The notes under the pieces were generated by a model. It was not told where the DNA came from. It made no database searches and saw nothing but the letters and a program-made list of their open reading frames with translations. DNA of 64,000 nt, taken from NCBI RefSeq assembly GCF_024385465.1, contig NZ_JANFLS010000001.1, positions 930,001 to 994,000 on the forward strand. The letters are read 5' to 3'. Position 1 is the stretch's first letter. Every line of letters begins with the position of its first letter. Origin of the DNA: Arthrobacter sp. zg-Y844. Its GTDB lineage: Bacteria > Actinomycetota > Actinomycetes > Actinomycetales > Micrococcaceae. Shown piece by piece: positions 56,152-64,000 of this stretch. A program made the position numbers and the translations under genes.

Positions 56152-58671
56152 CTAGCTCCGGACCGGTTCCTCCACCTCTGAGTGCTTCTCATCGACGTGC
56201 GGATGGCGGCGTTCCAGGGACGCGCCCTCGACGTCGACGTCCGGCAGGATCTTGTCCACCCACTTCGGCAGCCACCAGGCCTTGTCGCCGGCAAGGTGCA
56301 TCAGGGCCGGGATCAGCAGCATCCGGACCACGAAGGCATCAACCAGGACACCGAAGGCCAGGGCGAAACCGATCGGCCGGATCATCGTGCTGTGCGAGAA
56401 GATGAACCCGCCGAACACGGACGCCATGATGATGGCTGCCGCGGCGACCACGGAGCGGCCGGCGCGGAAGCCCTGCGCCACGGCGAGGCGTGCAGGGGCT
56501 CCGTGGACGTAGGCCTCCCGCATGCCCGAACCGAGGAAGAGCATGTAGTCCATGGCGAGTCCGAAGAGGATGCCCGCCAGGATGGTCGGCAGGAAGCTCA
56601 GGATCGGGCCGGGGGTTTCCACCCCGAAGATGCCGGACAGCCAGCCCCACTGGTAGATGGCCACCACGCCGCCGAGGGCGGCGAAGTAGGACAGGATGAA
56701 GCCGAGCGTGGCGATGATCGGAACAAAGATGGACCGGAACACCAGGATCAGGATCAGCAGGGACAGTCCCACCACCACGCCGAGGTAGAGCGGCAGGGCT
56801 TCGCCCAGCTTCTCGGAGATGTCGATGTTGCCGCTGGCGGAGCCGGCCACGCCGATCTCGTAGTCGCCGTTCTCACCCTCAATCGGGGACATGCCGCGCA
56901 GCGAGTTCACCAGGGCCTCGGTGGATTCGCTCGTGGGGCCTTCTTCCGGGATCACCTGGAAGGCGGCCACGCTGCGGTCCTCGGAGGTACCGATGGGGGC
57001 CACTGCCGCCACATCGTCCTGGTCGAAGATGGCGCTGGCAATCTCGTTCTGGGCTACCAGTGCTTCCTCTTCGCTGGGCTCGCCGGGCAGCTCGGCCACC
57101 AGCAGCAGCGGGCCGTTCTGGCCTTCCCCGAACTTCTCAGAGACTGCAGCGTAAGCCCGGTACTGGGTGGTGTCGTGGGATTCGGAAGAACCGTCGGGAA
57201 GGTTCAGCCGGAGGTCCATGGAAGGCACCGCCAGCAGCAGCAGCGCGGCAATGGAGGCAACAACCGTGATCACTGCACGGCCGGTCGACATGGGCTTGGC
57301 CTCGGCGAGCTGCGGGCGGCCTTCCTTGGAGTCGGCGCCCTCGGCCGGGGTGATGGCAGCGCGTTCCTTGCGGCTGAGGATGCGCATGCCTACAAGCTTC
57401 AGCAGTGCCGGAGTCAGGGTGACCGCAACCAGGACAGCGATGGCAACACAGGCTGCCCCCACGGTTCCCATGAGGCCCAGGAACGGGATGCCCGTGATGT
57501 TCAGGGCGAGCAGGGCGATGAACACGGTGGCACCGGCGAACACCACGGCGTTGCCGGAGGTGCCGTTGGCCAGCGCAATGGATTCCTGCAGGGAGAGGCC
57601 GGTCTTGAGCTGCCGGCGATGCCGGTTGACGATGAACAGTGCGTAGTCAATGCCCACTGCCAGGCCAAGCATCAGGCCGAGTACGGGGGTTACCGACGCC
57701 ATTTCGACGACGCCGGAGAAGGCCAGCGCGCCCAGGGCGCCGATGCCCACACCGATCAGGGCGGTCAGCAGCGGCAGGCCGGCGCCGATCAGGGTCCCCA
57801 GCATCACAAACAGGACGACTCCTGCGATGACGAGGCCAACTACTTCACCGATGCCGAAGAGTGCAGGCACCGCGGCGGAGATCTCGGCGGAGTAATCCAC
57901 TTTCACCCCGTCGATAGGCTCGTCTTCAAAGACGGCCACCAGGGCGTCCTTGGTTTCCTCCGTCACTTCCATCTGCGTATCCGTGAAGGTCACGTTCAGG
58001 ATGGCGGCGCTGCCGTCCTCGGAAACCATGCGGATCTCCTCGGCCATTTCCAGCAGGGCTGCACCCTCTTCGGCCTGCACGGCTCCGGCTTCGAGCTCTT
58101 CACTGCCGGCGTCCAGTTCCGCGCGCTTGGCATCCAGTTCGGCCTGCTGCGCGTCCAGCGCCGCCATCATTTCGGCGGGGGCGCCGGCTGCTTCGGCCTG
58201 CTGCCGTGCGGTGTCGAGCTGGGCCTGCCCGGCCTCCAGCTGGGCGCGGCCGTCCTCGATCTGGGCGCGGCCCGCCTCAACCTGTGCCAGGCCTGCCTCG
58301 AGCTCCTGCCCCTGCTTGGCGCGGTCCGCCTCGGTGGCGAACGGATCGATGACGTTTTCCACGCCGTCGATCTCAGCGGCCTTGTTGACCAGAGCGGTGA
58401 TTTCCTGCTGCTGGGCGTCGGTGAAGCGGGAGCCGTCCTCCGTCTGGACCATCACGGAGCCGGAGCCGCCCGATGCCTGCGGAAGCTTTTCCTGCAGGCG
58501 TTCGGTGACCTGGGTGGTGGGCGTGTCGGGAATGGAGAACGCGGTGGTGAGGGTACCGCTGAAGAGCGTGAAGGCCACGCCGGCCACCACGAGCACTGCG
58601 AACCACGCCGCCAGCACAGTGCGTGCACGGCGGGCTGCAGCTGCTCCGAGGCGGTAGAGGAATTCAGCCAT
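56152..58671 (-). CDS. MMPL family RND-type transporter
   Basis: An 839-residue transporter with 11-12 membrane helices in two halves. The first outer loop (about 120-215) is a heptad-like coiled coil with repeats of EAGLAQVEAGRAQ, EDGRAQLEAGQAQLD and AELDAKRAELDAGSEELEAG. The two membrane blocks have MLGLAVGIDYALFIVNRHRR and GLAMDYMLFLGSGMRE, the Asp-Tyr motifs of the proton relay. It may export lipids, drugs or siderophores. Its ATG overlaps the end of the tetR gene by 8 bases, so the regulator is upstream in the same operon. Confidence 0.93.
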   Translation of the reverse strand: MAEFLYRLGAAAARRARTVLAAWFAVLVVAGVAFTLFSGTLTTAFSIPDTPTTQVTERLQEKLPQASGGSGSVMVQTEDGSRFTDAQQQEITALVNKAAEIDGVENVIDPFATEADRAKQGQELEAGLAQVEAGRAQIEDGRAQLEAGQAQLDTARQQAEAAGAPAEMMAALDAQQAELDAKRAELDAGSEELEAGAVQAEEGAALLEMAEEIRMVSEDGSAAILNVTFTDTQMEVTEETKDALVAVFEDEPIDGVKVDYSAEISAAVPALFGIGEVVGLVIAGVVLFVMLGTLIGAGLPLLTALIGVGIGALGALAFSGVVEMASVTPVLGLMLGLAVGIDYALFIVNRHRRQLKTGLSLQESIALANGTSGNAVVFAGATVFIALLALNITGIPFLGLMGTVGAACVAIAVLVAVTLTPALLKLVGMRILSRKERAAITPAEGADSKEGRPQLAEAKPMSTGRAVITVVASIAALLLLAVPSMDLRLNLPDGSSESHDTTQYRAYAAVSEKFGEGQNGPLLLVAELPGEPSEEEALVAQNEIASAIFDQDDVAAVAPIGTSEDRSVAAFQVIPEEGPTSESTEALVNSLRGMSPIEGENGDYEIGVAGSASGNIDISEKLGEALPLYLGVVVGLSLLILILVFRSIFVPIIATLGFILSYFAALGGVVAIYQWGWLSGIFGVETPGPILSFLPTILAGILFGLAMDYMLFLGSGMREAYVHGAPARLAVAQGFRAGRSVVAAAAIIMASVFGGFIFSHSTMIRPIGFALAFGVLVDAFVVRMLLIPALMHLAGDKAWWLPKWVDKILPDVDVEGASLERRHPHVDEKHSEVEEPVRS

Positions 58672-59368
58672 TGAGAGTCTGTCCTTTAGAGGGATGGTTG
58701 GAGGAAACTACGGAACTAGGGCAGGGTTGGCCGGCCTGGCCGGCCGGTCCGGCGGCATGGCCGGTACGGACGGTTTCGAGGAGCTGGTCCAGCATCCGCG
58801 CCCAGCTGCGCCGGGACTCCGGGGTGTCGACAGCGCCGGTGGCGCAATGCCAGTGGTGGTACAGCACCCCAAGCCCGCTGGTCAGGGCGCCCACCAGAAG
58901 GTGCACGCTGAGCTTGTCGGCCTCGGGGTGGCGGCTGAGCATCACGGCTGACAGCCGTTCGCTGAGCTCGGTGAAGGCCCGCAGGGCCATGGGATGTGCC
59001 GTCACTGCCGGCCCGCCGTCGCCGAGCACGCGGTTCAGGTAGGCCATGGGCGCCACCAGGTCCGCGTTGCGGAAGGCCTCGGCAATTTCGTCCAGCGCGG
59101 CCGGGCCGTCGGACGCCGGAACGGCGGTCAGGCTGGCGACGGCGGCGCTGAGTACGTCGCTGCAGACCTCCGAAACAATGTCATTGATGGAGGCAAAGTG
59201 GTTGAACACCGTGCGGCGCGAAACGTCTGCGCGCTGCGCCAACTCGTCCACGGTGAAGTCCGTGGCCTGGCGCTCGTCCATCAGCGCGGCCGCGGCAGCA
59301 ACAATGTCCTGCCGGTGGCGGCTTTTCAGCGCTTTGCGGCGGTCTTCAACCGGGAGGGTGGTCAGCAC
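58664..59368 (-). CDS. TetR family transcriptional regulator
   Basis: A 234-residue repressor. The HTH is DFTVDELAQRADVSRRTVFNHF near 37-58, the ligand-binding half is helical, and the C-terminus is a Gly/Ala/Pro/Ser-rich tail. The start is the GTG at 59368. Palindromes built on GTGCA lie right upstream, so it should repress its own operon with the MMPL transporter, whose start lies inside its last codons. Confidence 0.92.
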   Translation of the reverse strand: MLTTLPVEDRRKALKSRHRQDIVAAAAALMDERQATDFTVDELAQRADVSRRTVFNHFASINDIVSEVCSDVLSAAVASLTAVPASDGPAALDEIAEAFRNADLVAPMAYLNRVLGDGGPAVTAHPMALRAFTELSERLSAVMLSRHPEADKLSVHLLVGALTSGLGVLYHHWHCATGAVDTPESRRSWARMLDQLLETVRTGHAAGPAGQAGQPCPSSVVSSNHPSKGQTLNG

Positions 59369-59381
59369 GTTTCTACACTAC

Positions 59382-59403
59382 GTGCATCATTGCACTCGGT
59401 GCA
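59382..59403. promoter_or_regulatory. Overlapping GTGCA palindromes before tetR-MMPL
   Basis: GTGCA-TCAT-TGCAC (59382-59395) and TGCAC-TCG-GTGCA (59391-59403) share the central TGCAC. They begin 13 bases before the GTG of tetR. Confidence 0.72.
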
Positions 59404-59485
59404 AACGATTCCGGAAGGCGTCGATACCCGAGCAGGTCCGCGCGGATCCGGCGGCAGTGGGCGGGGCCTGACGCGATCCGCCTGA

Positions 59486-60463
59486 TCAGTACCGGGCGCC
59501 CTCCGGCTGCGGTGCGTCATTGAGCAATGCCAGGTCCTCGCCACTGAGCACCAGGTCCCCGGCACCCACGTTTTCGCGCAGGTATTTGGGGGTCTTGGTG
59601 CCGGGAATCGGAATTACCCGCCGGCCCTGGGCCACCGTCCACGCCAGCGCCACCTGGGCGGGCGTGGCCCCCACCCGTGCCGCGACGTCGTGCACCCGTT
59701 GCACAATGGCGAGGTTTGCCTTGAGGTTCTCCTGCTGGAAGCGCGGAAGCCTGCGGCGCATGTCATCAGCGGGCAGGTCGTCGAAGGAGGTGAAGCGGCC
59801 GGTGAGGAAACCGCGGCCCAGCGGCGAGAAGGGCAGGAACGCCATACCCTGCTCCTCGCAGTAGGGCACGACGTCGGCCAGCCGGTCCCGGGTCCAGAGC
59901 GAGAGTTCGGACTGCACGGCGGTCACCGGATGCACCGTCTGCGCCAGCCGGATCTGTTCCACACTGGCCTCGGACAGGCCGATGGCCCGGGCCTTGCCGT
60001 CACGGACCACCTGGGCCATGGCCCCCCAGGATTCCTCCAGCGGCACCTGCGGATCCACCCGGTGCAGGATGTATAAGTCCACGTGATCGGTGCCGAGCCG
60101 GCGCAGGCTCGCATCGATGGATGCGCGGATGTGCTCGGGGCGGCCGTCCTTCTTCAGCCCGGGCATGGTTCCGGCGGCCGGGGCCTCGTTGCTGACCTCC
60201 AGCCCTACCTTGGTAGACAGCACCACCCGCTCCCGGTAGCCGTCCTTCAACGCCCGGCCCACGAGTTCCTCGTTGGTGTAGGGGCCGTACACGTCGGCGG
60301 TGTCAATCAGGGTGGTCCCGAGTTCGATCGCTCCGCGGATTACCGAGATGGAGGTTTCGTCGTCACGTTCCGCATTCATGTCGTAGGCGTAGCTCATGCC
60401 CATGCAGCCCAGGCCGATGACGCCGACCTCTGGACCATTGGCTCCCAGTGAAGTTGTACGCAT
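59486..60463 (-). CDS. Aldo/keto reductase, long form
   Basis: A 325-residue NADPH-dependent reductase of the AKR13/YakC kind. The opening is VGVIGLGCMGMSYAYDMNAE, the catalytic Asp and Tyr are in LIDTADVYGPYTNEELVGRA, the Lys in VVLSTKVGLEV and the His in DLYILHRVDPQVP. The cofactor end RRVIPIPGTKTPKYLRENVG is typical. AAGGAG lies 7 bases before the ATG. It follows the DUF2231-Rieske gene by 32 bases in the same direction and may share its transcript. The substrate is unknown. Confidence 0.93.
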   Translation of the reverse strand: MRTTSLGANGPEVGVIGLGCMGMSYAYDMNAERDDETSISVIRGAIELGTTLIDTADVYGPYTNEELVGRALKDGYRERVVLSTKVGLEVSNEAPAAGTMPGLKKDGRPEHIRASIDASLRRLGTDHVDLYILHRVDPQVPLEESWGAMAQVVRDGKARAIGLSEASVEQIRLAQTVHPVTAVQSELSLWTRDRLADVVPYCEEQGMAFLPFSPLGRGFLTGRFTSFDDLPADDMRRRLPRFQQENLKANLAIVQRVHDVAARVGATPAQVALAWTVAQGRRVIPIPGTKTPKYLRENVGAGDLVLSGEDLALLNDAPQPEGARY

Positions 60464-60495
60464 TGCAGGCTCCTTGCGTAGTGCAGCGGACAGGT

Positions 60496-61380
60496 TTAAG
60501 GCTTAACGCTCACTTCCAGCAGACCGTCCCGGATCCGGGTGGAAAAAACCGGCTGCGGGGAGGTAGCCGGACCGTGCCCCACTTCGCCCGACTGCACGGA
60601 GAACGTGCTGCCGTGCCAGGGACAGACAATGCACAGCTCGTTTTTCACTTGGCGGAGCTCACCTTCGTGCAGGGGTCCGCCGAGATGGCTGCACGTGTCC
60701 GCCAGGACGGAAACCGCACCGTCCGCGGCGCCGTCGGTCCGGTTAAGCACCATGAGGTTCACCGTTCCGAGCCGGGCCGTCTGCGGAACGCCCGAAGCGA
60801 ACGACGCCGCAGGCCCCAGCGAGTGCCAGCCTTCCGGCACCTTCTCGGCGAAGTCCCCATTGCGGTTGACTCCCGCCCCCTGCCGGTAGGACAGGTGTCC
60901 GCCCAGGAAGCCGCCGGCACCGGTGACCGCAAGGCCGGTGAAGGCCAGGACCCGGCCCAGGCCCGTCCGGCCCCGCCCCCGCACCAGCCAGGAGGCGGAA
61001 TAGAGGCCGACGGCGAGTGCGTTGGCGCCCTGGTGCACAATTCCGGTGCGCCGCTGTTCGGTATCCAGCTGGGAGAAGTCCGCGGCGCCCGCGAGCGCCG
61101 TGGGACCAGCCGCTGCTACGCCCACGCCAACCAGGGTCCGGGCGGCCCGCTCGTTACCGGGCAGCACGTCCAGCACGGCAGCGGAAACCCACGCTCCCAG
61201 CGGCACCACGATCATCAGCGGGTGCAGGGGATGTCCCAAGGGGACGCCGTGCAGGACGTCCCGGACGGCAGGCCAGGGCAGCACCGACTTCACGGTCTTC
61301 GCCATCCAGCCGGCTGCAGGGTCCAGCCAGCCCGCGTTTTCCAGTTTGTCGGCAACAGTAACCAAGGGCAGTCGGCGCAT
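60496..61380 (-). CDS. DUF2231-Rieske [2Fe-2S] fusion protein
   Basis: A 294-residue protein. Residues 35-165 form a DUF2231 membrane domain of four helices (GVPLGHPLHPLMIVVPLGAW with conserved His residues), and residues 185-290 a Rieske domain with CSHLGGPLHEG and CIVCPWHGSTFSVQSG, which bind a 2Fe-2S cluster. Such fusions occur in actinobacteria and probably form a small membrane electron-transfer unit, with the His residues able to hold haem. No partner is adjacent. The ATG is preceded by a weak GAGG. Confidence 0.9.
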   Translation of the reverse strand: MRRLPLVTVADKLENAGWLDPAAGWMAKTVKSVLPWPAVRDVLHGVPLGHPLHPLMIVVPLGAWVSAAVLDVLPGNERAARTLVGVGVAAAGPTALAGAADFSQLDTEQRRTGIVHQGANALAVGLYSASWLVRGRGRTGLGRVLAFTGLAVTGAGGFLGGHLSYRQGAGVNRNGDFAEKVPEGWHSLGPAASFASGVPQTARLGTVNLMVLNRTDGAADGAVSVLADTCSHLGGPLHEGELRQVKNELCIVCPWHGSTFSVQSGEVGHGPATSPQPVFSTRIRDGLLEVSVKP

Positions 61381-61511
61381 GGCCCCTCCTCACGGGGATA
61401 AACAGCTGGTGGACTGCACAGGGTAGGCCCCGTCTGGGGCGTGCGCCACCGAAACCCCGGCACCGCGGCGCCCCCGGCTACTGTTGCGCCGGTCCCGGGG
61501 GCCGGCCCGGC

Positions 61512-62900
61512 CTAGAGCGCCTTTCCCGGGTTGAGGATGCCCAGCGGGTCCAGGGCGGTGCGGATGGTGTGCATGACCTCGAGGGATACCTCGCCCAGCT
61601 CCTCTGCCAGCCAATCCCGCTTGAGCAGCCCGATGCCGTGTTCGCCGGTGAGGGTGCCGCCCAGTCCATGGGCAAGGTGGAACATCTCCCCCAGGGCCGC
61701 TTTCGCCGGACCGGTGGTGACCGAGTCCTCCGGATCCAGCACGATCATGGGATGCAGGTTCCCGTCGGAGGCATGCGCGATGGTGAAGATGCGGACCCCG
61801 GTGCGCGCGGAGATTTCTTCGAGCCCAGTCACCACTTCCGCCAGCCGTCCCCGGGGAACGCCGATATCGCCGATCGACACCCGGCCCAGCTTCTCCAGTG
61901 AGGGGATGGCTTCCCGGCGCGCAGTGATCAGCGCGGCGGCGTGCTCGTCGTCGACGGCCCTTTCGCAGCTGCCCAGCGTCGTCAGGACGTCCATCACCAC
62001 GTCCTGCTCAAGGAACGCACCGTACCCGTCCGTCTGCACCAGCAGGAACGCTCCGCCCTTTGAGCGGTAATCCGTCCCCATGGCCATATCCACCGCTTCC
62101 AGCGTTTGTCCGTCCATCAGCTCCATCACGGACGGCTGGATCCGGGCGGCTACGACGGCGGACGCGGCCTGGGCAGCGGCGGTGACGTCCGGGAAGAAGG
62201 CAGCCACTGTGGCGGTATGCACCGGTAGCGGGCGCAGCCGCAGCGTGGCTTCGACCACCACCCCCAGTGTCCCCTCCGAACCGATCATCAGGGCGTTGAG
62301 GTCATAGCCGCTGACACCCTTGATGGTTTCGCGGCCGGTCCGCAGTTCCCGTCCGTCCGCCAGGATCACCCGCAGGGCCAGCACCGATTCCCGGGTGACG
62401 CCGTACTTGGCGCAGCGCATGCCGCCGGCGTTCGTGGCGATGTTGCCGCCGATGCTGCAGATGGCGGTGCTTGCCGGATCCGGTGCATAGAAGAGCCCAT
62501 ACTCCGCCGCGGCCGCATTGAGGTCGGCGTTGAGCACTCCGGGCTCCACCACGGCCAACTGCTCCACGGGGTCGATGCGCAGGATCCGGTTCATGCCCGA
62601 AACATCGAGCACCAGTTCCCCGGCCCGGGAGGACGACGCCGCGGCGAGCCCGGTGCCGGCTCCCCGCGGAACCACGGGTATGCGGTGTTCGGTGGCCAAC
62701 TTGAGGGTGGCGACGACGTCGTCGGCGGTGCGGGCGAGCACCACGCCGTCCGGCAGCGATTCCGGAACGAAGCCGGACCTGTCGGTGCTCACCCGTTGCC
62801 GGTCCGCTTCCAGGAAGGAAACGGAAGGGAAGCCGCTTAGGACGGTGCTGCCGGAGCCGGCAGTGTTAGCGGGAACCGGGTTGAGGGAGTGCGTGCTCAC
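61512..62900 (-). CDS. FAD-binding oxidase, D-lactate/glycolate dehydrogenase type (GlcD-like)
   Basis: A 462-residue flavoenzyme that oxidises D-lactate or glycolate to the keto acid. The FAD (PCMH) domain has VVPRGAGTGLAAASS near 75-89 and STAICSIGGNIATNAGGMRC near 143-162. The C-terminal FAD-oxidase domain has IAHASDGNLHPMI and LTGEHGIGLLKRDWL. It begins with a GTG; AAGGAG lies 8 bases upstream. It follows the lactate permease gene by 42 bases in one operon, which favours lactate as the substrate. Confidence 0.92.
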   Translation of the reverse strand: MSTHSLNPVPANTAGSGSTVLSGFPSVSFLEADRQRVSTDRSGFVPESLPDGVVLARTADDVVATLKLATEHRIPVVPRGAGTGLAAASSSRAGELVLDVSGMNRILRIDPVEQLAVVEPGVLNADLNAAAAEYGLFYAPDPASTAICSIGGNIATNAGGMRCAKYGVTRESVLALRVILADGRELRTGRETIKGVSGYDLNALMIGSEGTLGVVVEATLRLRPLPVHTATVAAFFPDVTAAAQAASAVVAARIQPSVMELMDGQTLEAVDMAMGTDYRSKGGAFLLVQTDGYGAFLEQDVVMDVLTTLGSCERAVDDEHAAALITARREAIPSLEKLGRVSIGDIGVPRGRLAEVVTGLEEISARTGVRIFTIAHASDGNLHPMIVLDPEDSVTTGPAKAALGEMFHLAHGLGGTLTGEHGIGLLKRDWLAEELGEVSLEVMHTIRTALDPLGILNPGKAL

Positions 62901-62942
62901 GGGTTTACTCCTTGTAGTTCGGGGAGGTGGTTCGGGCAGGGA

Positions 62943-64000
62943 TTAGGGGACCATCCAGCCAAGAATCGACGTGGACTGCAGCCAGATCAGCACGGTGATG
63001 AACGCCAGCAGGCCAAGGCTCCAGCCGATGAGTTTGCGCAGCAGGGTTCCTTCCGCCCCTTCCAGGCCCACAGCGGCGGAGGCGATGGCCAGGTTCTGCA
63101 GCGAAAGCATCTTGCCCATAACGCCTGCGGAGGAGTTGGCTGCGGCCATGAGCGTGGGCGACAGCCCGGTTTCGTTGGCCGCGGCTACCTGCAGGGCGCC
63201 GAACAGGGAGTTCGAGGAGGTGTCGGAACCCGTAAGGGCCACGCCGATCCACCCCAGCAGCGGGGAAAGCAGTGCGAAGAAGCTTCCCGCGGAGGCCAGG
63301 GCGACCCCGAGGGTGGTGGTCTGGCCGGAAAGGTTCATTACGAAGGACAGGGCCAGCACGGAGCAGACGGTCAGGATGGTCCAGCGCAGCTGCTTCAGCG
63401 TTTCTCCGTAGACGCGTACTCCGCGGCCCGCCGCGATCCGGTACAGCACCATGGTGATGATGCCGGAGAAAAGCAGCAGGGTGCCGGTGGCCCGGATGTG
63501 GTCAAAACGCAGTGTCTGGGCAGCCGCCGGTTTGCCGTTGTTTCCGGTGACGTCGAGTCCCGGCCACAGGAACGTGGTGCTGCCGATGCTGGTCAGCCAG
63601 GTCTTGACCACGGGAACCTGGGCAATGGAGAACACCACGATGATCACCAGATAAGGTGCGATGGCCATCCAGACATCGTGTCCGGAGGGCCGTCCGGTGG
63701 ACGAGGTGGTGCCGCTGGCAGCTCCGTCTCCCTCCCCGCCGTCGGCTCCCGCGCCCACGGCGGTTGCTCCCCCGGCAGCCCCTCCGCTTGCGGCACTGGT
63801 TCCGGCACTGGTTCCGGCCCCTGGTGCGGAACCGCGGCCCGCTCCGGTGAGGGTGTCCGTTCCGACGGATTCCGTTTCCGACACCGCCGCGGTTTCCCCT
63901 GCCTTCTCGGCCTCGCGGGTTTCACCGGTCATGCCGATGATCTCGGACGGCTGCCAGACCCTGAGCATCAGGAGTACTGCCACCACTGTCACGACGGCGG
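62943..64000 (-). CDS. L-lactate permease, C-terminal part, cut by window end
   Basis: The C-terminal 350 or so residues of a LctP family membrane transporter; the 5' end lies beyond position 64000. The family marks are the conserved ATGTLLLFSGIITMVLYRIA, SVLALSFVMNLSGQTTTLGVAL (in parts) and TGSDTSSNSLFGALQVAAAN near the end, then GWSLGLLAFITVLIWLQ. A low-complexity Gly/Ala/Ser/Thr linker of about 70 residues (positions 63690-63900) is inserted in one loop. It is the upstream gene of the lactate oxidase and would bring in the substrate. Confidence 0.93.
   Translation of the reverse strand, partial: AVVTVVAVLLMLRVWQPSEIIGMTGETREAEKAGETAAVSETESVGTDTLTGAGRGSAPGAGTSAGTSAASGGAAGGATAVGAGADGGEGDGAASGTTSSTGRPSGHDVWMAIAPYLVIIVVFSIAQVPVVKTWLTSIGSTTFLWPGLDVTGNNGKPAAAQTLRFDHIRATGTLLLFSGIITMVLYRIAAGRGVRVYGETLKQLRWTILTVCSVLALSFVMNLSGQTTTLGVALASAGSFFALLSPLLGWIGVALTGSDTSSNSLFGALQVAAANETGLSPTLMAAANSSAGVMGKMLSLQNLAIASAAVGLEGAEGTLLRKLIGWSLGLLAFITVLIWLQSTSILGWMVP

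Noticed and set aside
56182-58674. An 830-codon open frame on the plus strand
   Set aside because: It mirrors the MMPL gene. Its His/Gln/Gly/Asp-rich composition is what the reverse of an Ala/Leu/Gly-rich membrane gene gives.
1-64000. Search by eye for tRNA, rRNA, phage, integrase or transposase genes
   Set aside because: No cloverleaf with a TTCGANTC-type T loop, rRNA core sequence or recombinase motif was found. Weak tRNA-like folds cannot be excluded without a covariance search.

Overview
The window looks like the chromosome of a high-GC actinobacterium, most likely a member of the Micrococcaceae such as Arthrobacter. The reasons are the very high GC in third codon positions, the frequent GTG starts, the many genes whose start codon sits 6-8 bases after a -10-like hexamer (leaderless transcripts), and families typical of actinobacteria (GAF-ANTAR protein, DUF4386, DUF6297-like ABC partner, guanidine-III riboswitch, CstR sulfur regulon). 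I see no tRNA, rRNA, CRISPR array, insertion sequence or prophage. The content is an accessory, environment-facing mixture: metabolic oxidoreductases, drug and cation exporters, each often with its own regulator, and several orphan genes.

Layout. 0-4 kb: a class II aldolase, a GT2 glycosyltransferase, and an acetamidase/formamidase-SDR pair. 4-5.1 kb: an orphan gene resembling the C-terminal (glutamate-elimination) domain of lantibiotic dehydratases and thiopeptide enzymes, preceded by four direct repeats at an exact 14-bp period. 5.3-9.7 kb: methyltransferase, ribosome-release-factor-like (baeRF) protein, sugar acetyltransferase, a TM2-Ltp membrane protein and a lipoprotein. 9.7-16.2 kb: a TetR/DUF4386 pair with twin operators, a FAD monooxygenase, an F420/NADP-type reductase, a DHFR-like protein and an ABC system. 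16.2-16.6 kb: a guanidinium exporter under a guanidine-III riboswitch. 16.7-24.5 kb: LssY-like protein, AraC/SDR divergent pair, lipoprotein, SDR, and a 3-hydroxybenzoate/phenol-type hydroxylase with paired GTTCG-N5-CGAAC operators. 24.6-36.6 kb: hydroxyacid dehydrogenase, an ltrA remnant, DUF2252, a short UvrA paralogue, esterase, DUF4232 protein, a Ser-x-x repeat microprotein diverging from a membrane-protein/HTH unit, AKR, cupin, VOC and SDR. 36.6-40.9 kb: MerR, a GAF-ANTAR protein, serine hydrolase, GNAT, zinc ribbon.

40.9-44.3 kb is a reactive-sulfur module: cstB (persulfide dioxygenase-rhodanese), cstR (two Cys, no His), a membrane rhodanese and a TauE-type exporter. Four ATACCC-type operators control two transcription units. 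44-59.4 kb is rich in exporter/regulator pairs: DHA2 MFS + MarR, ABC exporter + MarR, Bcr/CflA + MarR, MMPL + TetR. Between them lies an RsbQ-like alpha/beta hydrolase fused by an ATGA overlap to a PAS histidine kinase; the hydrolase has Asn in place of the catalytic His, so it may be a ligand-binding sensor. 59.5-64 kb: AKR, a DUF2231-Rieske protein, and a lactate/glycolate oxidase downstream of an L-lactate permease cut by the window end.

Starts were moved from the longest open frame whenever a Shine-Dalgarno, a -10-like hexamer or an upstream operator favoured an internal codon; those choices are explained per gene. All family assignments are by eye.
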